NCBI GenBank assembly: GCA_007119335.1
Contig: SKPU01000228.1
Span: forward strand, 1-9,482
Direction of reading: 5' to 3'
Length of the DNA: 9,482 nucleotides
From: Syntrophomonadaceae bacterium
Lineage (GTDB): Bacteria > Bacillota > Dethiobacteria > DTU022
Position numbers and translations under genes: made by a program
Notes under the pieces: model-generated
Databases searched by the model: none
Seen by the model: only the letters and a program-made list of their open reading frames with translations
What the model was told of the DNA's origin: nothing
Shown: positions 1 through 6,860 of the stretch, piece after piece
Layout: the number at the start of each line of letters is the position of its first letter
Numbering within the stretch: the stretch's first letter is position 1

Positions 1-1130
1 ATCAAAATTTGCTGGAAATCCCTGCCTCCAGCGCACCTGAAGCAGCACGAATCAAACCCCGGCACAGAGGGGTGCTCCTGACCAGCTATACCCGGATTAA
101 GCGCGGTATTAACTGGCAGGCACCCGACGCTGACCTGGATGTTCAGGCTGCAAAGCGAAATGAAGAAGTAGCGGCAGAGGCCGAAACCGATCAAGTAGCG
201 CTGGAAGAGAGGGCCGGAGCTGGAACTACGGGGCTGTCAGGACTAGAAGAAACCCGTTTAAGCTGGGCCGGTTCTGCCGGTGGGAGCGGCAGGGAAGGAA
301 CTTTGCCTGCCGAAGGAGAAGCGGCCGGTGATCCTTCTGCTGAACCGGAACTTCCCGGAGGCCGGGAAGCCGGGATATTTCTGCATGCCCTTATTGAAAA
401 CATTCCGATTGATGAAATTAACACCCGCAGCTTTGAAACATGGGCATCACTGGATCAGGCCTGGCAGCGGGCTAAAATTATCGCCAGACGACACGGCTTT
501 CAAGAGCAGTATTTGCCCTCTACCCTCCGGTTGGTCTATGATGCGCTGCGCACTCCAATCGAAGTGCAAAACTGCGAAAAAACGAATGTCCTTGAAATGC
601 CCGGCGGGATAGCTTCAGGCACAAACCATCGCATGGAAATGTCGTTTATTTATCCGATCCCCGAAGCATTTCACCCTCTTCTTGAAACGAACCAGGCCAA
701 TTTTAACGAGACAGGCACTCTGCCATTTCAGGTGCTGCGAGGTTACGTGCAGGGTCTGATTGATATTACCTTTGAACATGAAGGGAAATTTTATCTGCTT
801 GACTGGAAAAGTGATCGCCTGGCGGCGTTCGACCAATCTGCCTTGAAAGAACATGTGGAAGCTAATTACAATATTCAGGCCCGGCTTTATACTTTAGCAG
901 TTGTGCGCCTGCTTGGGATTAAAACAAAAGAAGATTATGAAACACTCTTCGGTGGGATTTTATATGCATTCATGCGGGGCATCCGTCAAGCTGACGAAAA
1001 CAGCGAAAACCAGGAGGGCATCTGGTACTCTCGGCCGGCGTGGGAGGAGATCACCTCCTGGGAACAAGCCTTGGTAAGCCGTGAAGAGTGGGGCGGCCAG
1101 GTAATCAAAGCAGATCAGGAGCCTCAGTAA
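1..1130 (+). CDS. recB: RecB C-terminal part (exodeoxyribonuclease V beta subunit), 5' truncated by window edge
   Basis: This is the C-terminal end of RecB, the helicase-nuclease subunit of RecBCD, which resects double-strand breaks and loads RecA. The frame is open to the left edge, so the TTG at 9 is not a real start and the helicase domains lie outside the window. Visible are the segment LLTSYTRIKRG (about 78-110), a Gly/Glu/Ala-rich linker (about 155-365), and the RecB-family nuclease. The nuclease shows GIFLHAL with its metal-binding His (384-386), GLIDITF with the catalytic Asp (762-764), LLDWKSD with Asp (801-803) and Lys (807-809), and the Q-x3-Y motif in YNIQARLYTLAV. The order H...D...DxK...QxxxY is that of an intact RecB nuclease. 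It ends 26 bp before recD, which supports RecB over AddA. The unusual part is the long linker between the SYTRI motif and the nuclease. Confidence 0.93.
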   Translation, partial: QNLLEIPASSAPEAARIKPRHRGVLLTSYTRIKRGINWQAPDADLDVQAAKRNEEVAAEAETDQVALEERAGAGTTGLSGLEETRLSWAGSAGGSGREGTLPAEGEAAGDPSAEPELPGGREAGIFLHALIENIPIDEINTRSFETWASLDQAWQRAKIIARRHGFQEQYLPSTLRLVYDALRTPIEVQNCEKTNVLEMPGGIASGTNHRMEMSFIYPIPEAFHPLLETNQANFNETGTLPFQVLRGYVQGLIDITFEHEGKFYLLDWKSDRLAAFDQSALKEHVEANYNIQARLYTLAVVRLLGIKTKEDYETLFGGILYAFMRGIRQADENSENQEGIWYSRPAWEEITSWEQALVSREEWGGQVIKADQEPQ

Positions 1131-1156
1131 GGTTTGCGCGAAAGGGGTAATTTGAG

Positions 1157-3244
1157 ATGAACGTTTCATATAACTGGACACCGCTGGGCAGCGGCGCTTC
1201 TGCAATAGGTCATGCTGATCAAGTGCAGGGTCATTTGCCCGGCTTTCCAGACGATCTTGTCTGCCGGGCGGAAAACCTCGACCTTGGTATCGAATCGCTA
1301 TTTTTTGCCTGGGAGCTTGCTCGGCTGCCGGGCGAAAACTTCAGCGCTAAAGAGCAGCGGGCCTTGATGCTGCTGGTGCTGGCAACCCTGGCCACCTCGG
1401 CCGGAGGTAGCACCAGGCTTCCTCTGACAGATCTCTACCATCCCGGCAGCGCTTTAAGTGAACTTGCTTTGAGCACTGAAGAACGCCTTTCGATCGATAA
1501 ACTGCTTGAAGATGCCCGAAAAATCTGCCCCAAATCGTCTGCATCGCCTCTCGCTGCAGTATTCGGCAGACCGCATGATTACCGGCCGCTAATCATCAAC
1601 CACGACTGTCTGTACATCCAAAAACTTCATGTCCTGGAAACCAGGGTTGGTGAAAACCTTCGTCAAAGAATCAATGATGATCCCGGTTTTGAAGCCATCC
1701 CGGGCGGTGGAAAACTTGATCCGGCCCTCGAAAACGCACTGCATGAAGTTATTGCCTCTCCTCCGTTAGAATCATTACAAAAAGTTGAATTAGATAATCA
1801 GCAGAAAGAAGCTGTACGGGCAGCCTTGAGTGGGCGTATTACAATCATCAGCGGCAGGCCGGGCAGCGGCAAAACTTCCATCGTGGCAAATATACTTCGT
1901 GTGCTGGCCCGGGCCGGCAAGCCTGCCCTTGAATCGATTGCCCTGGCTGCACCGACCGGAAAAGCAGCAGACAGGTTGCGCCAGTCAATTATTAACCACC
2001 TGGCTGCAATCCCGGTTCCTGATCAAGCTGATCGCAGGCTTGCCGATAGATGCCCGACCTCTTCCACTCTTCACCGGCTGCTCGGCTACTCTCCCGGCGC
2101 AGATCGCTTCCTGCACAACGAACATAACCTTCTTTCAGAACAATTTGTGATTGTTGACGAAAGCTCGATGATTGATCTGGCCATGATGGATAACCTGCTG
2201 CGGGCCTTGAATCCCCGGGCGCAGGTGGTCTTCCTCGGTGACGCAGACCAGCTTCCCTCCATCGAAGCAGGAGCCGTAATGCGGGACCTTTGCCAGGGGA
2301 AAACAGCAAATGAACAAGGCAGGGTGGTGGTGCTGAAAAAAAGTTACCGCGCCCGGGAAGAAGATTCTGCTGGAAGAAAAATCTTAGATGTTGCAAACGC
2401 TGTCAATGAGGGGGCATCGCCTAAAACTGCGGGAGGAGGCAGGGCATTAGCCATCAGAAACCAGGTCTCAGAACTAAACTTTACAGGTATCGAGCATTTG
2501 CAACCTGGTGATGATCACCAGAAACTTGCCTTTCTGGCTGCATGGCAAAAACGCCTGCGCAGTGCTCTGCCGGATTTAAAAGAACGCCTTTCACGCGAAT
2601 ACGTGGCCGGACCTTCAGGATTTGATGAACAGACCGCGCAAGACTTACGAGTAATCCTCTCCCATTACGAACGATTCAGGATCTTATGTGTAACCCGTAT
2701 TGCTGCAGGGAGAACGGGTTCCAAGCCCGTCAATGCCTGGTTTCACCGCAGGTGGCTGGATGAATTTAAAAGGAGCGGTGAAGAAATCCCGGAAAACCGA
2801 TCTTTCCTGGCAGGCGAACCGGTGCTGATCACCCGCAACGACTATGCGCATCGACTATATAACGGTGACTCCGGCCTGGTTTTACGAGTTTCAGCATCCG
2901 ACGGGACAAGACGTCAGCCGGCCAAACTAATGGCTGTTTTCCCGCGCGGCAATAGCTTCGCCGCCTTCCCACTGGAAACGCTGCGCGGGAGACTGGACCT
3001 GGCCTGGGCAACCACAGTGCACAAGGCTCAGGGTTCCGAATACGACAACGTCGCAATTATGCTGCCCGAAGGGGATGTCCGTCCGCTAACCCGGGAACTT
3101 CTCTACACCGCTATAACCCGCGCAAAAACCTCGGTGATCCTGGTCGGCCTCTGCGCAGTCCTGGAAATAGCAGTAAAACGAACCATGAGACGCGCATCAG
3201 GTTTGGCAGACGCCCTCTCCAACCCGGGAGATAGTCCGCAATGA
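1157..3244 (+). CDS. recD: RecD, exodeoxyribonuclease V alpha subunit (SF1B 5'-3' helicase)
   Basis: This is the 5'-3' helicase motor of RecBCD, 695 aa, somewhat longer than E. coli RecD (about 608 aa). Residues 1-220 are the RecD N-terminal domain that contacts the other subunits. The SF1 helicase motifs are intact: Walker A GRPGSGKT (233-240), Walker B VIVDESS (D334, E335), motif III FLGDADQLPS, a TTVHKAQGSEYD motif (H622 to D630) and motif VI YTAITRAK with arginine finger R655. A less conserved stretch around residues 412-500 sits between the two motor domains. The ATG start follows AAAGGGG at 1141-1147 with 9-nt spacing. It is cotranscribed with recB (26-bp gap). No recC is in view; it could lie upstream. 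Nothing suggests decay. Confidence 0.95.
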   Translation: MNVSYNWTPLGSGASAIGHADQVQGHLPGFPDDLVCRAENLDLGIESLFFAWELARLPGENFSAKEQRALMLLVLATLATSAGGSTRLPLTDLYHPGSALSELALSTEERLSIDKLLEDARKICPKSSASPLAAVFGRPHDYRPLIINHDCLYIQKLHVLETRVGENLRQRINDDPGFEAIPGGGKLDPALENALHEVIASPPLESLQKVELDNQQKEAVRAALSGRITIISGRPGSGKTSIVANILRVLARAGKPALESIALAAPTGKAADRLRQSIINHLAAIPVPDQADRRLADRCPTSSTLHRLLGYSPGADRFLHNEHNLLSEQFVIVDESSMIDLAMMDNLLRALNPRAQVVFLGDADQLPSIEAGAVMRDLCQGKTANEQGRVVVLKKSYRAREEDSAGRKILDVANAVNEGASPKTAGGGRALAIRNQVSELNFTGIEHLQPGDDHQKLAFLAAWQKRLRSALPDLKERLSREYVAGPSGFDEQTAQDLRVILSHYERFRILCVTRIAAGRTGSKPVNAWFHRRWLDEFKRSGEEIPENRSFLAGEPVLITRNDYAHRLYNGDSGLVLRVSASDGTRRQPAKLMAVFPRGNSFAAFPLETLRGRLDLAWATTVHKAQGSEYDNVAIMLPEGDVRPLTRELLYTAITRAKTSVILVGLCAVLEIAVKRTMRRASGLADALSNPGDSPQ

Positions 3245-3346
3245 CCCCCTTCAACCTTCTCCTGTAACTCCTTTTGATTACTCCTTTTTGCCCTGAGTAC
3301 CGTTCCTTTTCACTCTGCCATCCTGAACACCGAGATTGTGTAACTC

Positions 3347-3375
3347 TTGCTGGAGCTTTTTTTTTGAGATATAAT
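3347..3375 (+). promoter_or_regulatory. Candidate sigma-A-type promoter for the corrinoid methyltransferase operon
   Basis: A perfect TATAAT (3370-3375) lies 17 bp downstream of TTGCTG (3347-3352; 3 of 6 matches to TTGACA). Transcription would start near 3382 and give a 5' leader of about 215 nt before the ATG at 3598. The weak -35 and the T-run within the spacer reduce confidence. A second weaker -10-like TAAAAT lies at 3435-3440 without a good -35. Confidence 0.4.
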
Positions 3376-3461
3376 CATTTTTAAATAAATAAAATGAAAT
3401 AATAATTCAACATTATCGACTCTCACCTGACTGATAAAATGGTAAGCATTAATACTATGAC

Positions 3462-3559
3462 CTGTAAAAGCTGTGACTGTTTGCTGCTCTCAAGCAGAAA
3501 ACAGGCTATACTCCCCGGAAGCCCCTCAGGATTACCGCAAGCTGTGCTATTTTTACAGC
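3462..3559 (+). ncRNA. Structured 5' leader with mutually exclusive pairings (possible cis-regulatory RNA)
   Basis: CTGTAAAA (3462-3469) is perfectly complementary to TTTTACAG (3551-3558), giving an 8-bp closing stem around a domain of about 97 nt. Inside it is a strong hairpin: CTGTTT (3477-3482) with AAACAG (3499-3504), one G-A mismatch, then CTGCT (3484-3488) with AGCAG (3493-3497) and a CTCA loop. The 3' strand of the closing stem can instead pair locally: GCTGT (3541-3545) with ACAGC (3555-3559). The two folds share bases 3555-3558 and exclude each other. The RBS of the first operon gene (3581-3586) starts about 22 nt later. Alternative pairing just ahead of an RBS is typical of riboswitches and attenuators, but no known class is recognised and no ligand can be assigned. 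Confidence 0.35.
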
Positions 3560-3597
3560 AGGCTGACTAATAAAGTAAGGAAGGAGAACCAAATTCG

Positions 3598-4236
3598 ATG
3601 CAAGCAGTAATTGGTAATTTCCGGAATGCGCTGCTGGCAAGTGACAAAGAAGCTGCAATCGGTATTTTAGATAAATATTTGCTAAAACATACACCGCTGA
3701 ATTTTGTGGAAGCGATTGCAGTGGAAGCGCTTGATGAAATTGGTAGCGGTTGGGAAAAAGGCGAGTATGCTCTTTCACAGGTCTACATGAGCGGCAGGAT
3801 TTGTGAAGAAATGCTTGACAGGGTCCTGCCCGATCAAAGCGGCCAGCGTATAGATAAACCTAAGATGGCAATCACCTTGCTTAACGATTATCATTCACTT
3901 GGCAAAAAAATAGTCTATTCTATATTGCGTGCAGGCGGTTTTCAGCTTATTGATTACGGACGAATGGAGACCGAGGGTCTGATCAACAGAGTTTTGGAAG
4001 ATCGGCTTGAATTAATTTTAATATCCGCATTAATGCTCTCCTCAGCACTACAGGTTAAAGAGGTAGTCAGAGGACTGAAACACGGCAGCGATAAAGTAAA
4101 AATTGTTGTCGGCGGGGCGCCGTTTCGACTGGATCGCCAATTATGGCAGACAGTCGGCGCCGATGCGGTCGGCTACACAGCATCAGACGCCCTAAAGATT
4201 GTCAGTTCGCTGCAAGGGGGGAAAACAAATGAGTGA
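3598..4236 (+). CDS. Corrinoid (cobalamin-binding) protein of a methyltransferase system
   Basis: This 212-aa protein is a MtaC/MtvC-like corrinoid carrier that would shuttle a methyl group on cobalamin between methyltransferases in the cytoplasm. Residues 1 to about 85 form the helical B12-binding cap (ALDEIGSGWEKGEYALSQVYMSGR resembles the family's WExGxxxLxxxxxA region). Residues from about 90 form the Rossmann-like B12 fold with D97-Y-H99-S-L-G102, which fits the DxHxxG signature with H99 as lower axial Co ligand. It is followed by the SALMLSS segment (typically SaLlttT) and VVGGAPF, then GADAVGYTASDA, all at standard spacing. The length is normal for the family. The ATG is preceded by AAGGAG (3581-3586, 11-nt spacing). 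The 3' end overlaps the next gene by 8 bp. Oddity: the usual DVHDIG is DYHSLG here. It resembles the COG5012 carriers of anaerobic O-demethylases and methanol systems; the substrate cannot be read from this protein. Confidence 0.9.
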   Translation: MQAVIGNFRNALLASDKEAAIGILDKYLLKHTPLNFVEAIAVEALDEIGSGWEKGEYALSQVYMSGRICEEMLDRVLPDQSGQRIDKPKMAITLLNDYHSLGKKIVYSILRAGGFQLIDYGRMETEGLINRVLEDRLELILISALMLSSALQVKEVVRGLKHGSDKVKIVVGGAPFRLDRQLWQTVGADAVGYTASDALKIVSSLQGGKTNE

Positions 4237-5290
4237 GCCTGAAATGAGCCCGATGCAGCGGGTGCTTACCACTCTCGGGCATGAAGAACCTGACCGGGTG
4301 CCCCTTTTTCTGCTTTTAACCACCCATGGTGCAAAAGAAACGGGCCTCAGTATCAAAGACTACTTTTCGAAAGCGGAAAATGTAGTTGAAGCTCAGCTGC
4401 GTATGCGAGAAAAATACAGCAATGACTGCCTTTTTGGTTTTTTTTATGCAGCCGCTGAGATTCAAGCCTGGGGAGGCGAAGTTATTTTCAAGGAGGACGG
4501 TCCCCCCAATTCTGGAGAACCATTTATAAAAAGCTTAAAGCAAATAAATACCCTGAAACCACCGGTTATAGCTGAAAGCCCGGTTTTACAGGAAGTGCTT
4601 AAAACTATTCGCTTGTTAAATGAAAAGTCGGCCGGAGCAGTACCGGTGCTCGGGGTTGTAGTTTCTCCTTTTTCTGTACCGGTAATGCAGGCAGGTTTTG
4701 AAACCTATCTTGAAATGATTTACAACGAACCACAACTTTTTAACCGTTTAATGGAAGTTAATGAGGCCTTCTGTGCAGAGTGGGCTAACGCCCAGCTCGA
4801 AGCAGGAGCGGCTTCAATCTGCTATTTTGATCCGGTTTCTTCACCAACTATTATTCCCCGGGAAATATATTTGCAAACCGGTCACCGGGTGGCGAAAAAA
4901 ACGATTAGCCGGATTAATGGTCCTACGGCAACGCATATGGCCTCAGGTCGAGCGCTGCCGATTATTGACGATCTGGTCGAGACAGGCACTGGAGCTGTAG
5001 GGATCAGCGCCAATGAGAATTTAAGGGAGGTTAAGCAAGCCTGCCGGAACAAGCTGACAGTTATAGGGAATCTTAATGGCCTTGAAATGATCCATTGGAA
5101 CCGGGAGGAAGCAAAAGAGGCGGTAATAAATGCCCTGGCCCGTGCGGCACCCGGCGGCGGTTTTATTCTTTCTGACAATCACGGGGAAATCCCCTACCAG
5201 GTTCCTGATCAAGTCCTGCGCACTATCGCTGAAACAGTACATTCTTTCGGAAAATATCCACTTGATCGGTTGGTAAAAGATGATGAGTAG
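4229..5290 (+). CDS. UroD-superfamily corrinoid-dependent methyltransferase (MtaA/CmuA/O-demethylase MT I-like)
   Basis: This 353-aa protein of the uroporphyrinogen decarboxylase-like fold has methyltransferase rather than haem-biosynthesis features: MSPMQRVLTTLGHEEPDRVPLF at the N-terminus, FDPVSSPTIIPREIY, THMASGRALPIIDDL and GGGFILSDNHGEIP. It would move a methyl group to or from the corrinoid protein encoded just upstream. The classical MtaA/CmuA zinc motif is HxC plus a distal Cys. Here H236 is kept but the Cys position is A238, and the distal Cys region reads S315-D-N-H318-G-E320. E297 and H318 are spaced E-X20-H, matching half of the E-X14-E-X20-H zinc motif I recall for Acetobacterium O-demethylase MT I. 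That suggests an ether or other non-thiol substrate (inference). The ATG at 4229 is chosen over an upstream in-frame TTG at 4199 because of the AAGGGGGG RBS (4214-4221). It overlaps the preceding stop by 8 bp and the next gene by 8-11 bp, so translational coupling is likely. Confidence 0.85.
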   Translation: MSEPEMSPMQRVLTTLGHEEPDRVPLFLLLTTHGAKETGLSIKDYFSKAENVVEAQLRMREKYSNDCLFGFFYAAAEIQAWGGEVIFKEDGPPNSGEPFIKSLKQINTLKPPVIAESPVLQEVLKTIRLLNEKSAGAVPVLGVVVSPFSVPVMQAGFETYLEMIYNEPQLFNRLMEVNEAFCAEWANAQLEAGAASICYFDPVSSPTIIPREIYLQTGHRVAKKTISRINGPTATHMASGRALPIIDDLVETGTGAVGISANENLREVKQACRNKLTVIGNLNGLEMIHWNREEAKEAVINALARAAPGGGFILSDNHGEIPYQVPDQVLRTIAETVHSFGKYPLDRLVKDDE

Positions 5291-6770
5291 CCAATTAATT
5301 GTGTTCTGCAGCAATTATCAGCAGGAACTTGAAAGTCTTAATTTGCCTGCCAGGTACAAAGATATCCAGGTAGCCTTTTTCCCAGCCCGCTGCGGTATGC
5401 CGCCTGTTGACTGGAAGACGCTAAAAAAAGACCTGCCTGGAGAAGAAGCTGATTATTCAGAGCTGCATATCGTCAGCTGTGGCGGCATAAAAGGTCTGCC
5501 GGACAAACAAAAGATAGCAGACCGGCACTATGACTATGATTTTAAACAGTGCTTTCACCTGATTACCAGCCCGGACCTGGTGGAAGACTACATTAAGAAA
5601 GGCTTTTACCTGGTTACCCCGGGTTGGCTGAAACATTGGCGAGATATCCTTGACCGGTGGGGATTTGATCAAAAGACAGCCAGAAACTTTTTTATGGAAT
5701 CGGCGCGAGCTGTGCTGCTGCTCGATACCGGGGTCGATCCGGAAGCAGAGACGAACTTAGCTGAGTTTGCTTCGTATGTAGACCGCCCCAAAGAAACTAT
5801 TCTTGTTGGGCTGGTTTACCTAGATCTGCTGCTAAGTAATACCATTCTAAAAAGCCGGGATAAAACAAACGGCAATCTTGAAAAAGAAAATCAATATGAT
5901 TATCACAAAGAGCTTGCTGATTTTTCCATGGCGCTTGACCTGTTGAACTCTTTGACCCGGGTACGCAGTGAAGACCAGGTACTGGCAAATATCCGGGATT
6001 TATTCACCATGCTTTTTGCACCTCGGGAGGTTAATTTCAAACCGGCTGTGAAAGACACCCTTGTTAACCGGTCGGAAAGGGCAGAAAACGAAGCTGACGG
6101 CTTTGTCGTTCCGGTATATGGCAGCGGAGGTCTGTTAGGTGAAATTGAAGCAAAAGGGTTAAACCAACCCCAAAATCGTGAGCAATATAAAAACCTGGCC
6201 AACAGAATTGTTAATATTTGCGGCCTGGCAATTGAAAATGCCCGGCATTATCAGATGGTTAAAGAACTATCGGATACTGATGGACTTACCGGCCTTGCCA
6301 ACCGCCGTAAGCTTGAAGAGCATTTATCAAGGGAATGGAAGAGGCTGCAGCGGGAACAGAAGCCGCTTTCTTTGCTTATGTGTGATATAGATTTTTTCAA
6401 AAACTATAATGATCTTTATGGTCACCAGGCCGGTGATGACTGCCTCAGGGCTATAGCATCTGTTTTAACAGGGTATAGCCGAAGAAGCAGTGATCTACCC
6501 GCCCGTTATGGCGGTGAAGAATTTATGCTGGTGCTGCCGGGGGTTGACCTTAAGGACGCTGAACACCTGGCAGGAAAGATCAGGCAGGCCACAGAGGCCC
6601 TCAATCTTAAGCATGAAGATTCCAGGTGCAGTCAATTTGTAACTCTAAGCATCGGGGTGGCCAGTGTGATTCCTTCAGCCGAAAACTCAATCGAAAAACT
6701 CATAGCTTCGGCAGACAAAGCACTTTATGCTGCAAAACAAGCCGGAAGAAACCGGATTATTATCACTTAG
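5280..6770 (+). CDS. Diguanylate cyclase with DUF1638-like N-terminus and GAF-like middle domain
   Basis: This 496-aa soluble protein has no transmembrane segment. Residues 1 to about 185 resemble DUF1638, a domain I associate with corrinoid methyltransferase loci. The cues are SELHIVSCGGIKGL, GFYLVTPGWLKHW (108-120) and AVLLLDTGVD; assignment is by eye. Residues about 205-325 look like a divergent GAF domain ending in a helix (AIENARHYQMVKEL). Residues 331-496 are a full GGDEF domain: D334-GLTGLANRR, CDIDFFK (D369, D371), the active-site loop GGEEF (411-415), and the inhibitory site R402-S-S-D405 five residues before it. Cyclisation of two GTP to c-di-GMP with product inhibition is therefore expected. 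The start is ATG 5280 or the adjacent ATG 5283; both overlap the methyltransferase stop (5288-5290). No clear Shine-Dalgarno is present, so translation probably depends on coupling. The context implies a sensor tied to methyl or corrinoid metabolism (inference). Confidence 0.88.
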   Translation: MMSSQLIVFCSNYQQELESLNLPARYKDIQVAFFPARCGMPPVDWKTLKKDLPGEEADYSELHIVSCGGIKGLPDKQKIADRHYDYDFKQCFHLITSPDLVEDYIKKGFYLVTPGWLKHWRDILDRWGFDQKTARNFFMESARAVLLLDTGVDPEAETNLAEFASYVDRPKETILVGLVYLDLLLSNTILKSRDKTNGNLEKENQYDYHKELADFSMALDLLNSLTRVRSEDQVLANIRDLFTMLFAPREVNFKPAVKDTLVNRSERAENEADGFVVPVYGSGGLLGEIEAKGLNQPQNREQYKNLANRIVNICGLAIENARHYQMVKELSDTDGLTGLANRRKLEEHLSREWKRLQREQKPLSLLMCDIDFFKNYNDLYGHQAGDDCLRAIASVLTGYSRRSSDLPARYGGEEFMLVLPGVDLKDAEHLAGKIRQATEALNLKHEDSRCSQFVTLSIGVASVIPSAENSIEKLIASADKALYAAKQAGRNRIIIT

Positions 6771-6810
6771 TGAGAATTAAGTAAACCTATTTATACAATT
6801 ATGCCGTGCG

Positions 6811-6843
6811 AAAAATCCGGGAATCAATCTTAAAGACTCCCCG
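6811..6843 (-). terminator. Candidate rho-independent terminator for the M32 carboxypeptidase gene
   Basis: Read on the minus strand, 18 bp after the stop codon, CGGG pairs with CCCG, enclosing a smaller stem AGTCT/AGATT with a TTA loop, followed by GATTTTT. The stem is imperfect and the U-run short, so efficiency is uncertain. On the plus strand the hairpin is not followed by T, so it would not clearly end the converging operon. Confidence 0.4.
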
Positions 6844-6860
6844 ATGGCAATCCGTTCAGT

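Larger units (their letters stand above)
3245..3597. other. 353-bp intergenic region between recD and the corrinoid operon
   Basis: No plausible gene is seen here. From 3245 to about 3350 the plus strand is pyrimidine-rich and contains imperfect repeats of the type CTCCTTTT (about 3268-3293). A run of nine T (3357-3365) could end recD transcription, but the hairpin just upstream (GAG/CTC with TT/AA at 3332-3346) is short and not adjacent to the run. A candidate promoter overlaps the T-run. From about 3380 the sequence turns AT-rich, and from 3462 to 3586 it becomes a structured leader ending in the RBS of the corrinoid protein gene. I could not match it to a riboswitch class: no cobalamin-riboswitch B12 box and no c-di-GMP-I type core are recognisable. 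Confidence 0.6.

Noticed and set aside
3332..3365. Rho-independent terminator of recD before the nine-T run
   Set aside because: The only hairpin (GAG/CTC with TT/AA) is short and separated from the T-run by about ten bases, so it is too weak to annotate.
3462..3597. Cobalamin or c-di-GMP riboswitch upstream of the corrinoid operon
   Set aside because: The gene content makes this tempting, but no B12 box (GCCACTG-like) and no GEMM core are present, so only an unclassified structured leader is claimed.
4199..4228. Upstream in-frame TTG start for the methyltransferase
   Set aside because: The ATG at 4229 has a strong AAGGGGGG RBS at the right distance, and homologous proteins start near MSPMQRV. 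The TTG version would translate through that RBS.
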